64,000 nt of DNA from positions 62,001 through 126,000 of the forward strand of contig CAVWDE010000004.1 in assembly GCA_963753685.1 (NCBI GenBank), written 5' to 3'. This stretch comes from DATAOG01 sp963753685 (lineage in GTDB: Bacteria > Pseudomonadota > Alphaproteobacteria > Geminicoccales > Geminicoccaceae). Under the pieces are notes generated by a model. The model ran no database searches. It was given only the letters and a program-made list of their open reading frames with translations, and was not told where the DNA came from. Each line of letters opens with the position of its first letter. The first letter of the stretch is position 1. The position numbers and the translations under genes were made by a program. This document shows, one piece after another, positions 27,264-36,122 of the stretch.

Positions 27264-28136
27264 TCAGTCCAGGAGCTGGAGGTTGTGGATCAGGCTGGAT
27301 GTGTCCCAGCGGCTGCCGCCGGCCTTGATCACCTGGTGATAGTACTGGTCGATCAGGGCCGTGATCGGCAGCAGGGCGCCGTTGCGGTTGCCCTCCTCCA
27401 TGCAGATCTTCAGGTCCTTGCGCATCCAGACGACCGGAAAGCCGAACTCGAACTTGCCCTGGACCATGGTCTTGGCGCGGTTGTCCATCTGCCAGGACTG
27501 GGCCGCACCCTTGGAGATCACCGCGATCACCGTCTCCATGTCGAGGCCGGCCTGCATGCCGAAGTTCATCGCTTCGCTGAGCCCCTGGACCAGGCCGGCG
27601 ATGCAGATCTGGTTGACCATCTTGGTCAGCTGGCCGGCGCCGGCCGGGCCCATCAGCGTGACCGCCTTGCCATAGGCGTCCATCACTGGCTTCGCCCGCT
27701 CGAACGCCGCCGGCGCGCCGCCGCACATGATCGTCAGCGCACCGTTTTCGGCGCCCGCCTGGCCACCCGAGACCGGCGCGTCGAGGAACTGTTTTTTCTG
27801 AGCTTTGGCGTCGCTCTCGAGCTCGCGCGCGATGTCGGCCGAGGCCGTGGTGTGGTCGACCAGCACGCAGCCCTCACCGAGGCCGGCAAGCGCCCCGTCG
27901 TCGCCATAGGCGACGCTTCGGATGTCGTCGTCGTTGCCCACGCACATGAAGACGAACTCGGCGCCCTTGGCCGCCTCGCGCGGGGTCGGAGCGTGCCGGC
28001 CGCCATGCTGCTTCGCCCATTGCTCGGCCTTGGCGGGCGTGCGGTTGTAGACCGTGACCTGGTGGCCCTTGGCCTGGAGATGGCCGGCCATCGGATAGCC
28101 CATGATGCCGAGCCCGATGAAGGCGCAGTTCGCCAT
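27264..28136 (-). CDS. 3-hydroxyisobutyrate dehydrogenase-family NAD(P) oxidoreductase
   Basis: A 290-residue beta-hydroxyacid dehydrogenase. FIGLGIMGYPMAGHL is the cofactor-binding signature, DAPVSGGQAGAENG the substrate-binding motif, and GAGQLTKMVNQ contains the catalytic Lys. WMRKDLKICMEEG matches the C-terminal conserved stretch. Tartronate semialdehyde reductase and 3-hydroxyisobutyrate dehydrogenase are the two main candidates. GGGAGG precedes the ATG. Confidence 0.9.
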   Translation of the reverse strand: MANCAFIGLGIMGYPMAGHLQAKGHQVTVYNRTPAKAEQWAKQHGGRHAPTPREAAKGAEFVFMCVGNDDDIRSVAYGDDGALAGLGEGCVLVDHTTASADIARELESDAKAQKKQFLDAPVSGGQAGAENGALTIMCGGAPAAFERAKPVMDAYGKAVTLMGPAGAGQLTKMVNQICIAGLVQGLSEAMNFGMQAGLDMETVIAVISKGAAQSWQMDNRAKTMVQGKFEFGFPVVWMRKDLKICMEEGNRNGALLPITALIDQYYHQVIKAGGSRWDTSSLIHNLQLLD

Positions 28137-28360
28137 GTCGTTCCTCCCGCCGCATTGATCGGCGGCAAGCTAGTCGGAATTGCCGGAGGCGACAAGCTCA
28201 CCCTCGATACTCAGCGCCGGCGGAGGCAGACCCGAAACGCCCGCTCCGCCGCCGCTGGCGTCGGGGCACGATGTCGCATAGGTTCAATTGGCCCGCTCGA
28301 GCTCGTGCATGGCACGAATGTTGCTGCTCGCGGTGCTCAGAATCCAGCAGGACGAAAGGC

Positions 28361-28618
28361 ATGATCGCAATCTCGTTCACGGTGATCGTCTGTGCCGTCA
28401 CGGCTGCCGCTGCGGCTGATGGCACGCAGGCTGCCCGCTCCTGCGAGGTCTACAACGAAGCGCGGCCGATGTCCGACCTGGGGCACTGTCTGCACGAGGA
28501 TCAGCGCTACCAACTCGCCCTGGACGTGCTGAAGCGCGCCGGACGCACGCTCGCACCCAAGGAATCGGTCGACACGTCCTGCCGCATGATGACCGGCGGC
28601 GGCTCCCCGACCGGCTGA
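28361..28618 (+). CDS. Small secreted Cys-containing protein, unknown
   Basis: An 85-residue protein with a signal peptide (MIAISFTVIVCAVTAAAAA). The mature part has three Cys residues, including SCEVYN, GHCLHEDQ and TSCRMM. The middle, DQRYQLALDVLKRAGRTLAP, looks like a single helix pair. ATG 28361 with AAAGG upstream. I recognise no family. It is convergent with the HerA-like gene. Confidence 0.5.
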   Translation: MIAISFTVIVCAVTAAAAADGTQAARSCEVYNEARPMSDLGHCLHEDQRYQLALDVLKRAGRTLAPKESVDTSCRMMTGGGSPTG

Positions 28619-28641
28619 GCCCGGCCGCGAGCGGGTCGCGC

Positions 28642-30138
28642 TCAGCGCTTTAGCAGTGAGCCGAGCAGGCCGCGCACGATCTGGCGGCCGAGCTGGCTGC
28701 CGATGCTCCGCGCGACGCTCTTGGCCATGGCCTCCATCACGGTCTGGCGCCCGCTGCCGGCGCTGGCGCGGGTCGTCCGACGGCTGTCGTCGGCACCCCG
28801 CTGCGCTGGCCGCGCCGCCGGCGCGCTCGCCTGCGCTGCCGCCTGCGCCGCCTGCTGCGCCGCCTTGCCCTTGAGGACCTCGTAGGCCGACTCGCGATCG
28901 ATCGCCTGGTCGTAGCGGCCGGCGACCGGGCTCGAGCCGATCACCTGCCGGCGCTCCTCCGGGGTCGCCGGTCCGATCCGCGAGCCGGGCGGCCGGATCA
29001 TGGTCCGGTCGACGATGCCGGGAATCCCTTTGTCCTGAAGCAACGAGACCAGGGCCTCGCCGACCGCGAGCTGGGTGATCGCGGTCGCGGTATCCAGAGC
29101 CGGGTTCGCCCGAAAGGTCTCGGCCGCGGCCCGGATCGCCTTCTGATCGCGCGGCGTGAAGGCGCGCAGCGCATGCTGGATGCGGTTGCCGAGCTGGCCC
29201 AGGACGTCGTCGGGGATGTCGAGCGGGTTCTGCGAGATGAAATAGACGCCTACGCCCTTGGAGCGGACCAGGCGGACCACCTGCTCGACCTTGTCGTGCA
29301 GCGCCTTGGGCAATTCCTCGAACAAGAGATGCGCCTCGTCGAAGAAGAACACGAGCTTGGGCCTCGGCGGATCGCCGACCTCGGGCAGCACCTCGTAGAG
29401 CTCCGACAGCAGCCAGAGCAGGAAGGTCGCGTACAGCTTGGGCGCCAGCATCAGCTGATCGGCGGCCAGCACGTTGACGATGCCCTGGCCCGAGCGGTCG
29501 GTGCGCATCAGGTCCTTGATGTCGAGCGCCGGCTCGCCGAAGAAATGCTCGGCACCCTGCTGCTCGAGGGTCAAGAGCCGGCGCTGGATCGCGGTCACCG
29601 AGGCGGTGCCGAGCCGGCCATACTCGAGCGACAGGTCCTGGGCGCGCTCGCCGACGAAATGCAGGAGCGCCCGCAGGTCCTTGAGATCGAGCAGCAACAG
29701 GCCCTGGTCGTCGGCGACCCGGAACGCCACCTGCAAAACGTCCGCCTGGGTCTCGTTGAGGCCGAGCAGGCGGGCGAGCAGCAGCGGCCCCATCTCCGAG
29801 ATCGTGGTCCGGATCGGATGGCCCTGCTCGCCGTACAGGTCCCAGAACACCGTCGGGCAGGCCCGCGGGAGGTAATCGGTGAGACCGACCGTCGCCGCCC
29901 GCTCCTGGAGCTTCGGACCGAGCGTCGCCGCCTGACTGATGCCCGAGAGGTCGCCCTTGACGTCGGCCATGAACACCGGCACGCCGGCGCAGGAGAAGCC
30001 TTCGGCCAGGACCTGCAGCGAGACCGTCTTGCCGGTGCCGGTCGCCCCCGCGATCAGGCCGTGCCGATTGGCGAGGCCCAGGTGCAGCTCCTGGGGTGTC
30101 TGCCCCTTGCCGACCAGAATGACGTCATCCGCCGCCAT
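28642..30138 (-). CDS. HerA-like ATPase, DUF853 family
   Basis: A 498-residue P-loop ATPase of the DUF853/YjgR group, related to HerA DNA translocases. Walker A is GATGTGKTVSLQ near residue 30, MADVKGDLSG follows, Walker B is LVFFFDEAHLLFEELP, and GVYFISQNPLDIPD precedes LGNRIQHALRAFTPRD. The C-terminus is Ala/Gln-rich and ends with VARSIGSQLGRQIVRGLLGSL. The Met at 30138 with GGGAGG upstream is chosen over the longer frame. The precise role of the family is unestablished. It is divergent from the transaldolase gene. Confidence 0.88.
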   Translation of the reverse strand: MAADDVILVGKGQTPQELHLGLANRHGLIAGATGTGKTVSLQVLAEGFSCAGVPVFMADVKGDLSGISQAATLGPKLQERAATVGLTDYLPRACPTVFWDLYGEQGHPIRTTISEMGPLLLARLLGLNETQADVLQVAFRVADDQGLLLLDLKDLRALLHFVGERAQDLSLEYGRLGTASVTAIQRRLLTLEQQGAEHFFGEPALDIKDLMRTDRSGQGIVNVLAADQLMLAPKLYATFLLWLLSELYEVLPEVGDPPRPKLVFFFDEAHLLFEELPKALHDKVEQVVRLVRSKGVGVYFISQNPLDIPDDVLGQLGNRIQHALRAFTPRDQKAIRAAAETFRANPALDTATAITQLAVGEALVSLLQDKGIPGIVDRTMIRPPGSRIGPATPEERRQVIGSSPVAGRYDQAIDRESAYEVLKGKAAQQAAQAAAQASAPAARPAQRGADDSRRTTRASAGSGRQTVMEAMAKSVARSIGSQLGRQIVRGLLGSLLKR

Positions 30139-30395
30139 CGTCGGTGCCCTCCCGGTTATGATTTTGACAGCTCCGGTTGTTCTGCCCGGTTTTTCCGGCG
30201 CGGTCGAGCTTGCGATCGAGGCCCCATTAACCCATCTTCCCAAACAGGATGGGGCCCATCCGGAACGGGCCCCGATCGGGAACGGGCACGCGGTTCGAAG
30301 GCCATGCTCTGGCCCTCGGATCGGAGCTGCGAGGACGCGCGCGGGCGGGCGCAGGACGTGCCGGTGCCGCGGTGCCAGCCAGAACGGGTCCAGCC

Positions 30396-31058
30396 ATGAA
30401 ATTCTTCGTCGACACTGCAGACGTTGCCGAGATCGCCGAGCTGGCGGCCACCGGCCTGCTCGATGGCGTCACCACCAATCCCACTCTGATCGCCAAATCG
30501 GGCCGCAACTTCTTCGAGGTGATCCAGGAAATCTGCGCGCTGGTCGACGGCCCGGTCAGCGCCGAGGTCGCAGCGACCGCCTACGAGCGCATGCTCGCCG
30601 AGGGCCGCAAGTTGGCCGAGCTGGCGCCCAACGTCTGCGTCAAGGTGCCGCTCACCTGGGACGGGCTCAAGGCCTGCCGCACGCTTTCGAACGACGGCAC
30701 CCAGGTCAACGTCACCTTGTGCTTCACGCCGGCGCAGGCCCTGCTCGCCGCCAAGGCGGGCGCGACCTTCGTCTCGCCGTTCGTCGGCCGGCTCGACGAC
30801 ATCGGCCACGACGGCATGGCGCTGATCGCCGACATCGTCGAGATCTTCCGCAACTACCGCGACCGCTACTCGACCGAGGTCCTGGTCGCCTCGGTGCGCC
30901 ATCCGGGCCATGTGATCGAAGCCGCCCGCCTGGGCGCCGACGTCGCGACCCTGCCGCCCAAGATCCTGCAGCAGCTGATCCAGCACCCGCTGACCGACAA
31001 AGGCCTCGCCACCTTCCTCAAGGACTGGGAAGCGACCGGCCAGCGGATCATCGACTGA
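30396..31058 (+). CDS. fsa: Fructose-6-phosphate aldolase / transaldolase (TalC/Fsa) family
   Basis: A 220-residue small transaldolase. MKFFVDTADVAEIAEL and GVTTNPTLIAKSGR are signature N-terminal segments, and NVCVKVPLTWDGL carries the Schiff-base Lys. CFTPAQALLAAKAGATFVSPFVGRLDD (core ATFVSPFVGR) and TLPPKILQQLIQHPLTDKGL complete the barrel. It acts in the pentose phosphate pathway, or as an aldolase. Size fits the short subfamily, but transaldolase and fructose-6-phosphate aldolase activities cannot be separated by eye. Confidence 0.92.
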   Translation: MKFFVDTADVAEIAELAATGLLDGVTTNPTLIAKSGRNFFEVIQEICALVDGPVSAEVAATAYERMLAEGRKLAELAPNVCVKVPLTWDGLKACRTLSNDGTQVNVTLCFTPAQALLAAKAGATFVSPFVGRLDDIGHDGMALIADIVEIFRNYRDRYSTEVLVASVRHPGHVIEAARLGADVATLPPKILQQLIQHPLTDKGLATFLKDWEATGQRIID

Positions 31059-31190
31059 GGCGCCGCCGCGAGCGGCGCGTCACCTTTCGGCGAGCCGCGC
31101 GTGAGGCCCTCGCGCCAGGGGCCAAGTTCGGCTATATTAACCACGATCCAGGTGTGACCCTGGTGGTGGCGAGCGGCAAGGGGTCCGGTC

Positions 31191-31664
31191 ATGCGCGGTG
31201 TGCTCTGGCCAGCGATCGGCCTGTTCGGGCTGGCGAGCGTTACGGCCACGGCTGAGCCGGCGGGCTCCTCGTCAGAGCCGCCGCTCGACCAGCTGATCGA
31301 GCAGTTCAACGCCGGGGCGGGCGCGCATGACGGCGTCCGGATCGACGGCTGGATCGAGCGCGGGACCGAGGGTTCGGCGGTCGTGGTGGCCGTGGCCCCG
31401 CGGGCCGGGGTCAAGCTGGTCGCCGATCCCGGGATCACGGTGACTCCGACCGAGCGCCCCGGGATTGCCTGGGACACGCCATTGCCCCGGCGCAAGGTCG
31501 AGCCCGGGGTCGACTACTTCACCCCGCCGGCGACGGTCCGGCTGCCGTTCACCGCGACCGACGACCGGCCGGTCGAGCTGCGGGTCGAATACGCCTACTG
31601 CGTGGTCAATTTCCAGTGCTTCCTCGGCGAGAAGACGCTGTCGGTCGCGACCCGCACGCCCTGA
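31191..31664 (+). CDS. Exported protein, DsbD alpha-domain-like C-terminus
   Basis: A 157-residue protein with a signal peptide (about 1-21, ending TATA). Mid-region LDQLIEQFNAGAGAHDGVRIDGW is hard to place. The C-terminal VDYFTPPATVRLPF, then AYCVVNFQCFLGEKTLSV, resembles the immunoglobulin-like N-terminal domain of DsbD/TlpA-partner proteins, where two Cys exchange electrons. Both Cys are present (YC...QC). The similarity is by eye, so this is tentative. Confidence 0.5.
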   Translation: MRGVLWPAIGLFGLASVTATAEPAGSSSEPPLDQLIEQFNAGAGAHDGVRIDGWIERGTEGSAVVVAVAPRAGVKLVADPGITVTPTERPGIAWDTPLPRRKVEPGVDYFTPPATVRLPFTATDDRPVELRVEYAYCVVNFQCFLGEKTLSVATRTP

Positions 31665-32017
31665 TCCCCCGACGCCCGGCCGTCGCCTCCGCCGGAGGCC
31701 TGCCTTCCGGGTTGCTTGACCTTTCCCCGACTGTCCGCCCCTAAGGGAGGGCCCGAGTCGTCGGAAATGCCGCGATCTGCCGTCAATACGTGGTAGCCAG
31801 CGTCCAATATAGGTACCCTGCATTGACCGAATGGCGACCCTGCGTTCTCGACGCCACGATAGTTGTCTCAGTCAGCGGAACCCAAACAATACTTAGGAAA
31901 CATTGCCTGTCTCAAAGTATTGCGCCGTGGGTTTGATCGCAGGTCGCGGCAGGCTTGAAGTTTGGCGGCCGGAGCTTTAGCTCTGGTCGGGACGTAGCCG
32001 CTGGGAGCCGCCGGACC
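31665..32017. other. Intergenic region before uvrB
   Basis: About 350 bp without a supportable gene. GCCTCC-GCC-GGAGGC (31685-31699) is a perfect hairpin 20 bp after the upstream stop but has no T-run. The middle (31780-31920) is AT-richer and probably holds the uvrB promoter. CCGGAGCT-TT-AGCTCTGG (31969-31986) is an 8-bp hairpin in the uvrB leader. I looked for GTTC-N7-GTTC or GAAC-N7-GAAC and found none. Confidence 0.5.
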
Positions 32018-34213
32018 ATGCCCGGACTGTATGACGACGAGACCGTCGACCTGTTGCAGGCTTTGGCCGCGAACCCGCTGCTCGAGCTGGTCGGCAACGA
32101 GCGGCCCGAGGCCGGCATCCGGTTCGAGCTGGTGTCGGACTACCGGCCCTCGGGCGATCAGCCGCAGGCGATCTGCGAGCTGATCGAAGGCGTCGAGAGC
32201 GGCGCCAAGGACCAGGTGCTGCTCGGGGTCACCGGCTCCGGCAAGACCTTCACCATGGCCCATGTCATCGCAACGGTCCAGAAACCGACCCTCATTCTCG
32301 CGCCGAACAAGATCCTGGCCGCCCAGCTCTATGGTGAGATGAAGTCGTTTTTCCCACATAACGCCGTCGAGTATTTTGTCTCATACTATGACTACTATCA
32401 GCCGGAAGCCTATGTGCCGCGCAGCGACACCTACATCGAGAAAACCTCGGCGATCAACGAGCAGATCGACCGGATGCGGCATTCGGCAACCCGGGCGCTG
32501 CTCGAGCGCGACGACGTGGTGATCGTGGCGTCGGTGTCCTGCATTTACGGCATCGGCTCGCCCGAGGTCTACGCCCAGATGGTGCTCAACCTGAGGAAGG
32601 GTCAGCGGGTCGAGCGGGCCCGCCTTTTGCGCGCGCTGGTCGAGCTGCAGTACAAGCGCAACGACGTCGATTTTCATCGCGGCACGTTCCGGGCGCGCGG
32701 CGATTCGATCGAGATCTTTCCGGCCCATCTCGAGGACCGGGCCTGGCGGCTTTCCCTGTTTGGCGACGAGGTCGAGAGCATCGTGGAGTTCGACCCGCTC
32801 ACCGGTGAACGGACTGATGCGCTCGACCGGGTCAGGCTCTATCCCAACAGCCACTACGTCACGCCCAAGCCCACCCTGGCCGAGGCGGCCGCGGCGATCA
32901 AGGTCGAGCTCAAGGAACGGCTCGAGGACTACCGCGCCAAGGGCCGTCTGCTCGAGGCCGAACGGCTGGAGCTGCGCACGGTGGCCGACCTCGAGATGAT
33001 CACCGCGACCGGCAGCTGCCCCGGGATCGAGAACTATTCGCGCTATCTGACCGGCCGGCGCCCGGGCGAGCCGCCGCCCACGCTGTTCGAGTACATCCCG
33101 GACGGGGCGCTCCTGATCGTCGATGAGAGCCACATCTCGGTGCCGCAGCTGGGCGGCATGTACCGGGGCGACTTCCAGCGCAAGTCCACCCTCGCCGAGT
33201 TCGGCTTCCGCCTGCCGTCCTGCGTCGACAACCGGCCCTTGAAGTTCGAGGAATGGGACCTGATGCGGCCGCAGACGGTGTTCGTCTCGGCGACGCCCGG
33301 GCCTTGGGAGATACGCCAGACCGGCGGCGTGTTCACAGAACAGGTGATCCGGCCCACGGGCCTGATCGATCCCGAATGCATCGTCCGCCCGGTCGAGAGC
33401 CAGGTGGACGATCTGATGGCCGAGTGCCGCCAGGCCGCCGAGCGGGGCCTGCGCGTCCTGGTCACGACCCTCACCAAGCGCATGGCCGAGGACCTGACCG
33501 AGTACCTGCACGAGAACGGCATCAAGGTCCGTTATCTCCACTCCGACATCGACACCCTGGAACGCATTGAAATCGTTCGCGATCTGCGCCTTGGCGTATT
33601 CGACGTGCTGGTCGGCATCAACCTGTTGCGCGAGGGCCTGGACATCCCGGAATGCGGCCTGGTCGCGATCCTGGACGCCGACAAGGAGGGCTATCTGCGC
33701 TCCCAGACCTCGCTGATCCAGACCATCGGGCGCGCCGCCCGCAACCTCGAGGGCCGGGTGATCCTCTACGCCGACCACATGACCGGCTCGCTCGAGACCG
33801 CAATCTCCGAGACCGAGCGCCGGCGGGCCAAGCAGCGCGCCTTCAACGAGGCCAACGGCATCACGCCTGAAAGTATCCGCAAACAGATCGGCGACATCAT
33901 GAAGCACGTCGCCGAGCGCGACCATGTCACCGTCGACATCGGCAAAGACGCGCCCACGGCGTTGACCGGCATGAGCCTGCAGACCTACATTCTCGAGCTC
34001 GAGTCCAAGATGAAAGAAGCGGCCGCCAACCTCGAGTTCGAGGACGCGGCCCGCCTGCGCGACGAGATCCGCCGGCTCGAGGCGGCCGAGATCGGGGTCC
34101 AACTGAACCCGACCGCCCGTGCCGACGCCCAGCGTGGCCGGTCGCAGGACGGTCGCGCCCGCGGCCAGCGCATGGCCAAAGCCAAGCGCCAGCGACCCGG
34201 CAGTCGACGCTAA
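32018..34213 (+). CDS. uvrB: Excinuclease ABC subunit B
   Basis: A 731-residue DEAD-like helicase subunit of nucleotide excision repair, which verifies damage and loads UvrC. Helicase motif I is LLGVTGSGKTFT; the beta-hairpin region is YFVSYYDYYQPEAYVP; motif II is LLIVDESHISVPQ; motif VI is QTIGRAARN. The C-terminal UvrC-binding domain is LESKMKEAAANLEFEDAARLRDEIRRLE (core AANLEFEDAARLRDEI). ATG 32018 fits the family start. The tail beyond 705 is Arg-rich and lineage-specific. Confidence 0.97.
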   Translation: MPGLYDDETVDLLQALAANPLLELVGNERPEAGIRFELVSDYRPSGDQPQAICELIEGVESGAKDQVLLGVTGSGKTFTMAHVIATVQKPTLILAPNKILAAQLYGEMKSFFPHNAVEYFVSYYDYYQPEAYVPRSDTYIEKTSAINEQIDRMRHSATRALLERDDVVIVASVSCIYGIGSPEVYAQMVLNLRKGQRVERARLLRALVELQYKRNDVDFHRGTFRARGDSIEIFPAHLEDRAWRLSLFGDEVESIVEFDPLTGERTDALDRVRLYPNSHYVTPKPTLAEAAAAIKVELKERLEDYRAKGRLLEAERLELRTVADLEMITATGSCPGIENYSRYLTGRRPGEPPPTLFEYIPDGALLIVDESHISVPQLGGMYRGDFQRKSTLAEFGFRLPSCVDNRPLKFEEWDLMRPQTVFVSATPGPWEIRQTGGVFTEQVIRPTGLIDPECIVRPVESQVDDLMAECRQAAERGLRVLVTTLTKRMAEDLTEYLHENGIKVRYLHSDIDTLERIEIVRDLRLGVFDVLVGINLLREGLDIPECGLVAILDADKEGYLRSQTSLIQTIGRAARNLEGRVILYADHMTGSLETAISETERRRAKQRAFNEANGITPESIRKQIGDIMKHVAERDHVTVDIGKDAPTALTGMSLQTYILELESKMKEAAANLEFEDAARLRDEIRRLEAAEIGVQLNPTARADAQRGRSQDGRARGQRMAKAKRQRPGSRR

Positions 34214-34754
34214 GGATAGAGTCGACGCGGTACTGGAAGTATGTGTAATTTCCGTAGACATTTCATGCTTCTCCAACACATCCGGCAGGAATTATCCAGT
34301 AACGCTCGTCGATCTACAACTGACCGACTGCCGAACCATTATACAGTAGCGCCATCAATCGGATTGATCCTGCGATACACAAATGTCGATGTTGCCATTT
34401 CGTTCGCAGGCGGATGCGACACTTCCGTGCCCTCGCGGCACAGAAGTGGTGCATTTTGCGCACGCTTATGCGTCACCGATGCACCACAATGCGACAGGCC
34501 TCCAGCGCTTGATCCAGATTCCGGACTGTCGTGATCACGCCCCTCCATCCGGGATCAAGATTGCCTGATAGCGACACCGGTTCGGTTCGGCCGAAGGGTC
34601 CGCCCGGCACCAGCCTGATGGCGGGATCTCGCCACCGGCGCTCCCACTCGGCTGGGTTGATCCCCCAACTAACGAAGTGGATGCATCCGAGGGCGGGAGC
34701 GATCAATACCACCTCCCGCTGGCGGTTCGACCTCGCCGCGGGTAGCATGTCGGA
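34214..34754. other. Intergenic region between uvrB and the ATPase/TPR module
   Basis: About 540 bp, AT-richer than the flanks for its first 250 bp. I see no RNA gene, repeat or insertion sequence. A candidate minus-strand small reading frame (34473-34748) is listed separately. The composition change begins here and continues into the ATPase gene, consistent with one end of an acquired segment. Confidence 0.5.
34473..34748 (-). CDS. Possible small gene or gene remnant, unknown
   Basis: A 91-codon frame containing FVSWGINPAEWERRWRDP and RLVPGGPFGRTEP, which read more like a genuine Trp-rich protein than like a shadow frame. The start would lie 6 bp from the divergent ATPase start, leaving no room for promoters, so a truncated remnant is as likely as a working gene. 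No family is recognised. Confidence 0.25.
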   Translation of the reverse strand: MLPAARSNRQREVVLIAPALGCIHFVSWGINPAEWERRWRDPAIRLVPGGPFGRTEPVSLSGNLDPGWRGVITTVRNLDQALEACRIVVHR

Positions 34755-36122
34755 ATGAACCAGCCGTTCCGACCGGCCCAGAGCCTGACTGAGGTGGCAG
34801 CGCAGGCAACCCTCGAGCCCCTGCCTTTGGGCGACCCGCGCTACGTCGACCTCTCGGCCGGCCGGGACACCAAGGAGCTGCGGCAGCTGCGACTGCATCT
34901 CGAGGACCAGCGCGGGCGCGAGAACCGCTTCGCCAAGGTGGCGTTCACCGGCCACCGCGGCTCGGGCAAGTCGACCGAGCTGCTCCGACTCGAGGATCGA
35001 CTAGCGGGCCGGTTCACCTCGCTCCACCTTTACGTCGACGAGACGTTGCTGCGCGACCTCGAATACACCGACCTCCTGCTCTGGCTGGTCGACAGCCTAG
35101 CGAGGAAGTTCGCGGAGTGGAGCATGCCCCTCGACGAGCGGCTCGTCGACGAGGTGGCGAACTGGTTCGCCGAGATCGTGAAAGAGGAGATCAAGAGCGT
35201 AAAGGCGGGCACGGAACTAGAAGCGACGCTCGAGGGTGAGGCCAAGGCAGGCCTCTATTTTGCCAGCCTCCGCGTTTTTAGCCGCCTGAAGTCGATCGTC
35301 ACCGGTAGCATTGACAGTCGGCAGACAATTCGAAAGAAATTGCAGCCGTACGGCCAAGACCTGATCAATAGGGTCAACGGTCTTCTGGACAGCGCCGCTC
35401 GGGCGCTCGAACAGCGCGGCAAGGAGCCGGACCTCCTGATCGTGCAGGACAATCTCGACCAGCTTTCGGCGGACGCGGCGCGCCGCCTGTTCATCGAGAA
35501 TGGCAAGCTGCTCAAGGAGCTGCGTGCCCACTTCGTATTCACGACGCCAGTGGCGCTGGCGATGGAACCGCCATGGGACATTGGACGCGTTTTCGACAAC
35601 AGGTTCACGATGCCTATGGTGAAGACCCGGCGACCCAACGGCAAACCGTTCAAGACGGGGTTGGACGCGCTTACTGAGCTCGTTGGCCGTCGGGTCGATC
35701 TCGGCAAGATCTTTGCAAGCATGAAAGTCGTCCGGTTCTTGGTGGAAATGTCTGGTGGCAGCGTGCGTGACCTCCTGCGCCTCTTGAATCAGGCGCAGCT
35801 GCTAGCAAGGGTCGACCATAAAAGCAAGATCGATCTTGCAACTGCGCAGGAAGCCGCTCTCAAGCTTCGTCTTGATTACGAACGCGCCCTTGTACCTGGC
35901 CAAACCTATTTTCCACTCCTGGCCAAAGTACACCAATCCAAGAAGCTGGAGCTCCCAAAACCTAGTGAGGACCCGGAATTGGTCGATAAAGCGCGCGATA
36001 TCTTCAATCGCCTGTTGCTGATGGGTGTAGTGTTTGAATACAACGGCGAGGAATTGTGGTTTGACGTGCACCCAATCGTTCGCAAGATCGGGCCGTTTAA
36101 GGATGCCGTCGGTGCAAGCTAA
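34755..36122 (+). CDS. P-loop ATPase (AAA/STAND-like), first gene of a two-gene module
   Basis: A 455-residue NTPase. Walker A is GHRGSGKST (66-74), Walker B LLIVQDNLDQL (227-237), a sensor-like strand HFVFTTP follows at about 259-265, and GGSVRDLLRLLNQAQLLA (about 337) resembles the lid of ORC/STAND ATPases. A C-terminal winged-helix-like part (NRLLLMGVVFEYNGEELWFDVHP) ends the protein. A 120-bp stretch near its 3' end (35881-36000) has 63 G/C, about 53%, well below the surrounding genes, and suggests acquisition. It overlaps the TPR gene by 20 bp. Function is unknown; signalling or defence is a guess from the architecture. Confidence 0.75.
   Translation: MNQPFRPAQSLTEVAAQATLEPLPLGDPRYVDLSAGRDTKELRQLRLHLEDQRGRENRFAKVAFTGHRGSGKSTELLRLEDRLAGRFTSLHLYVDETLLRDLEYTDLLLWLVDSLARKFAEWSMPLDERLVDEVANWFAEIVKEEIKSVKAGTELEATLEGEAKAGLYFASLRVFSRLKSIVTGSIDSRQTIRKKLQPYGQDLINRVNGLLDSAARALEQRGKEPDLLIVQDNLDQLSADAARRLFIENGKLLKELRAHFVFTTPVALAMEPPWDIGRVFDNRFTMPMVKTRRPNGKPFKTGLDALTELVGRRVDLGKIFASMKVVRFLVEMSGGSVRDLLRLLNQAQLLARVDHKSKIDLATAQEAALKLRLDYERALVPGQTYFPLLAKVHQSKKLELPKPSEDPELVDKARDIFNRLLLMGVVFEYNGEELWFDVHPIVRKIGPFKDAVGAS

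Noticed and set aside
31665..32017. LexA control of uvrB
   Set aside because: No GTTC-N7-GTTC or GAAC-N7-GAAC pair is present upstream. One GAAC near 31898 lacks a partner at the right spacing.
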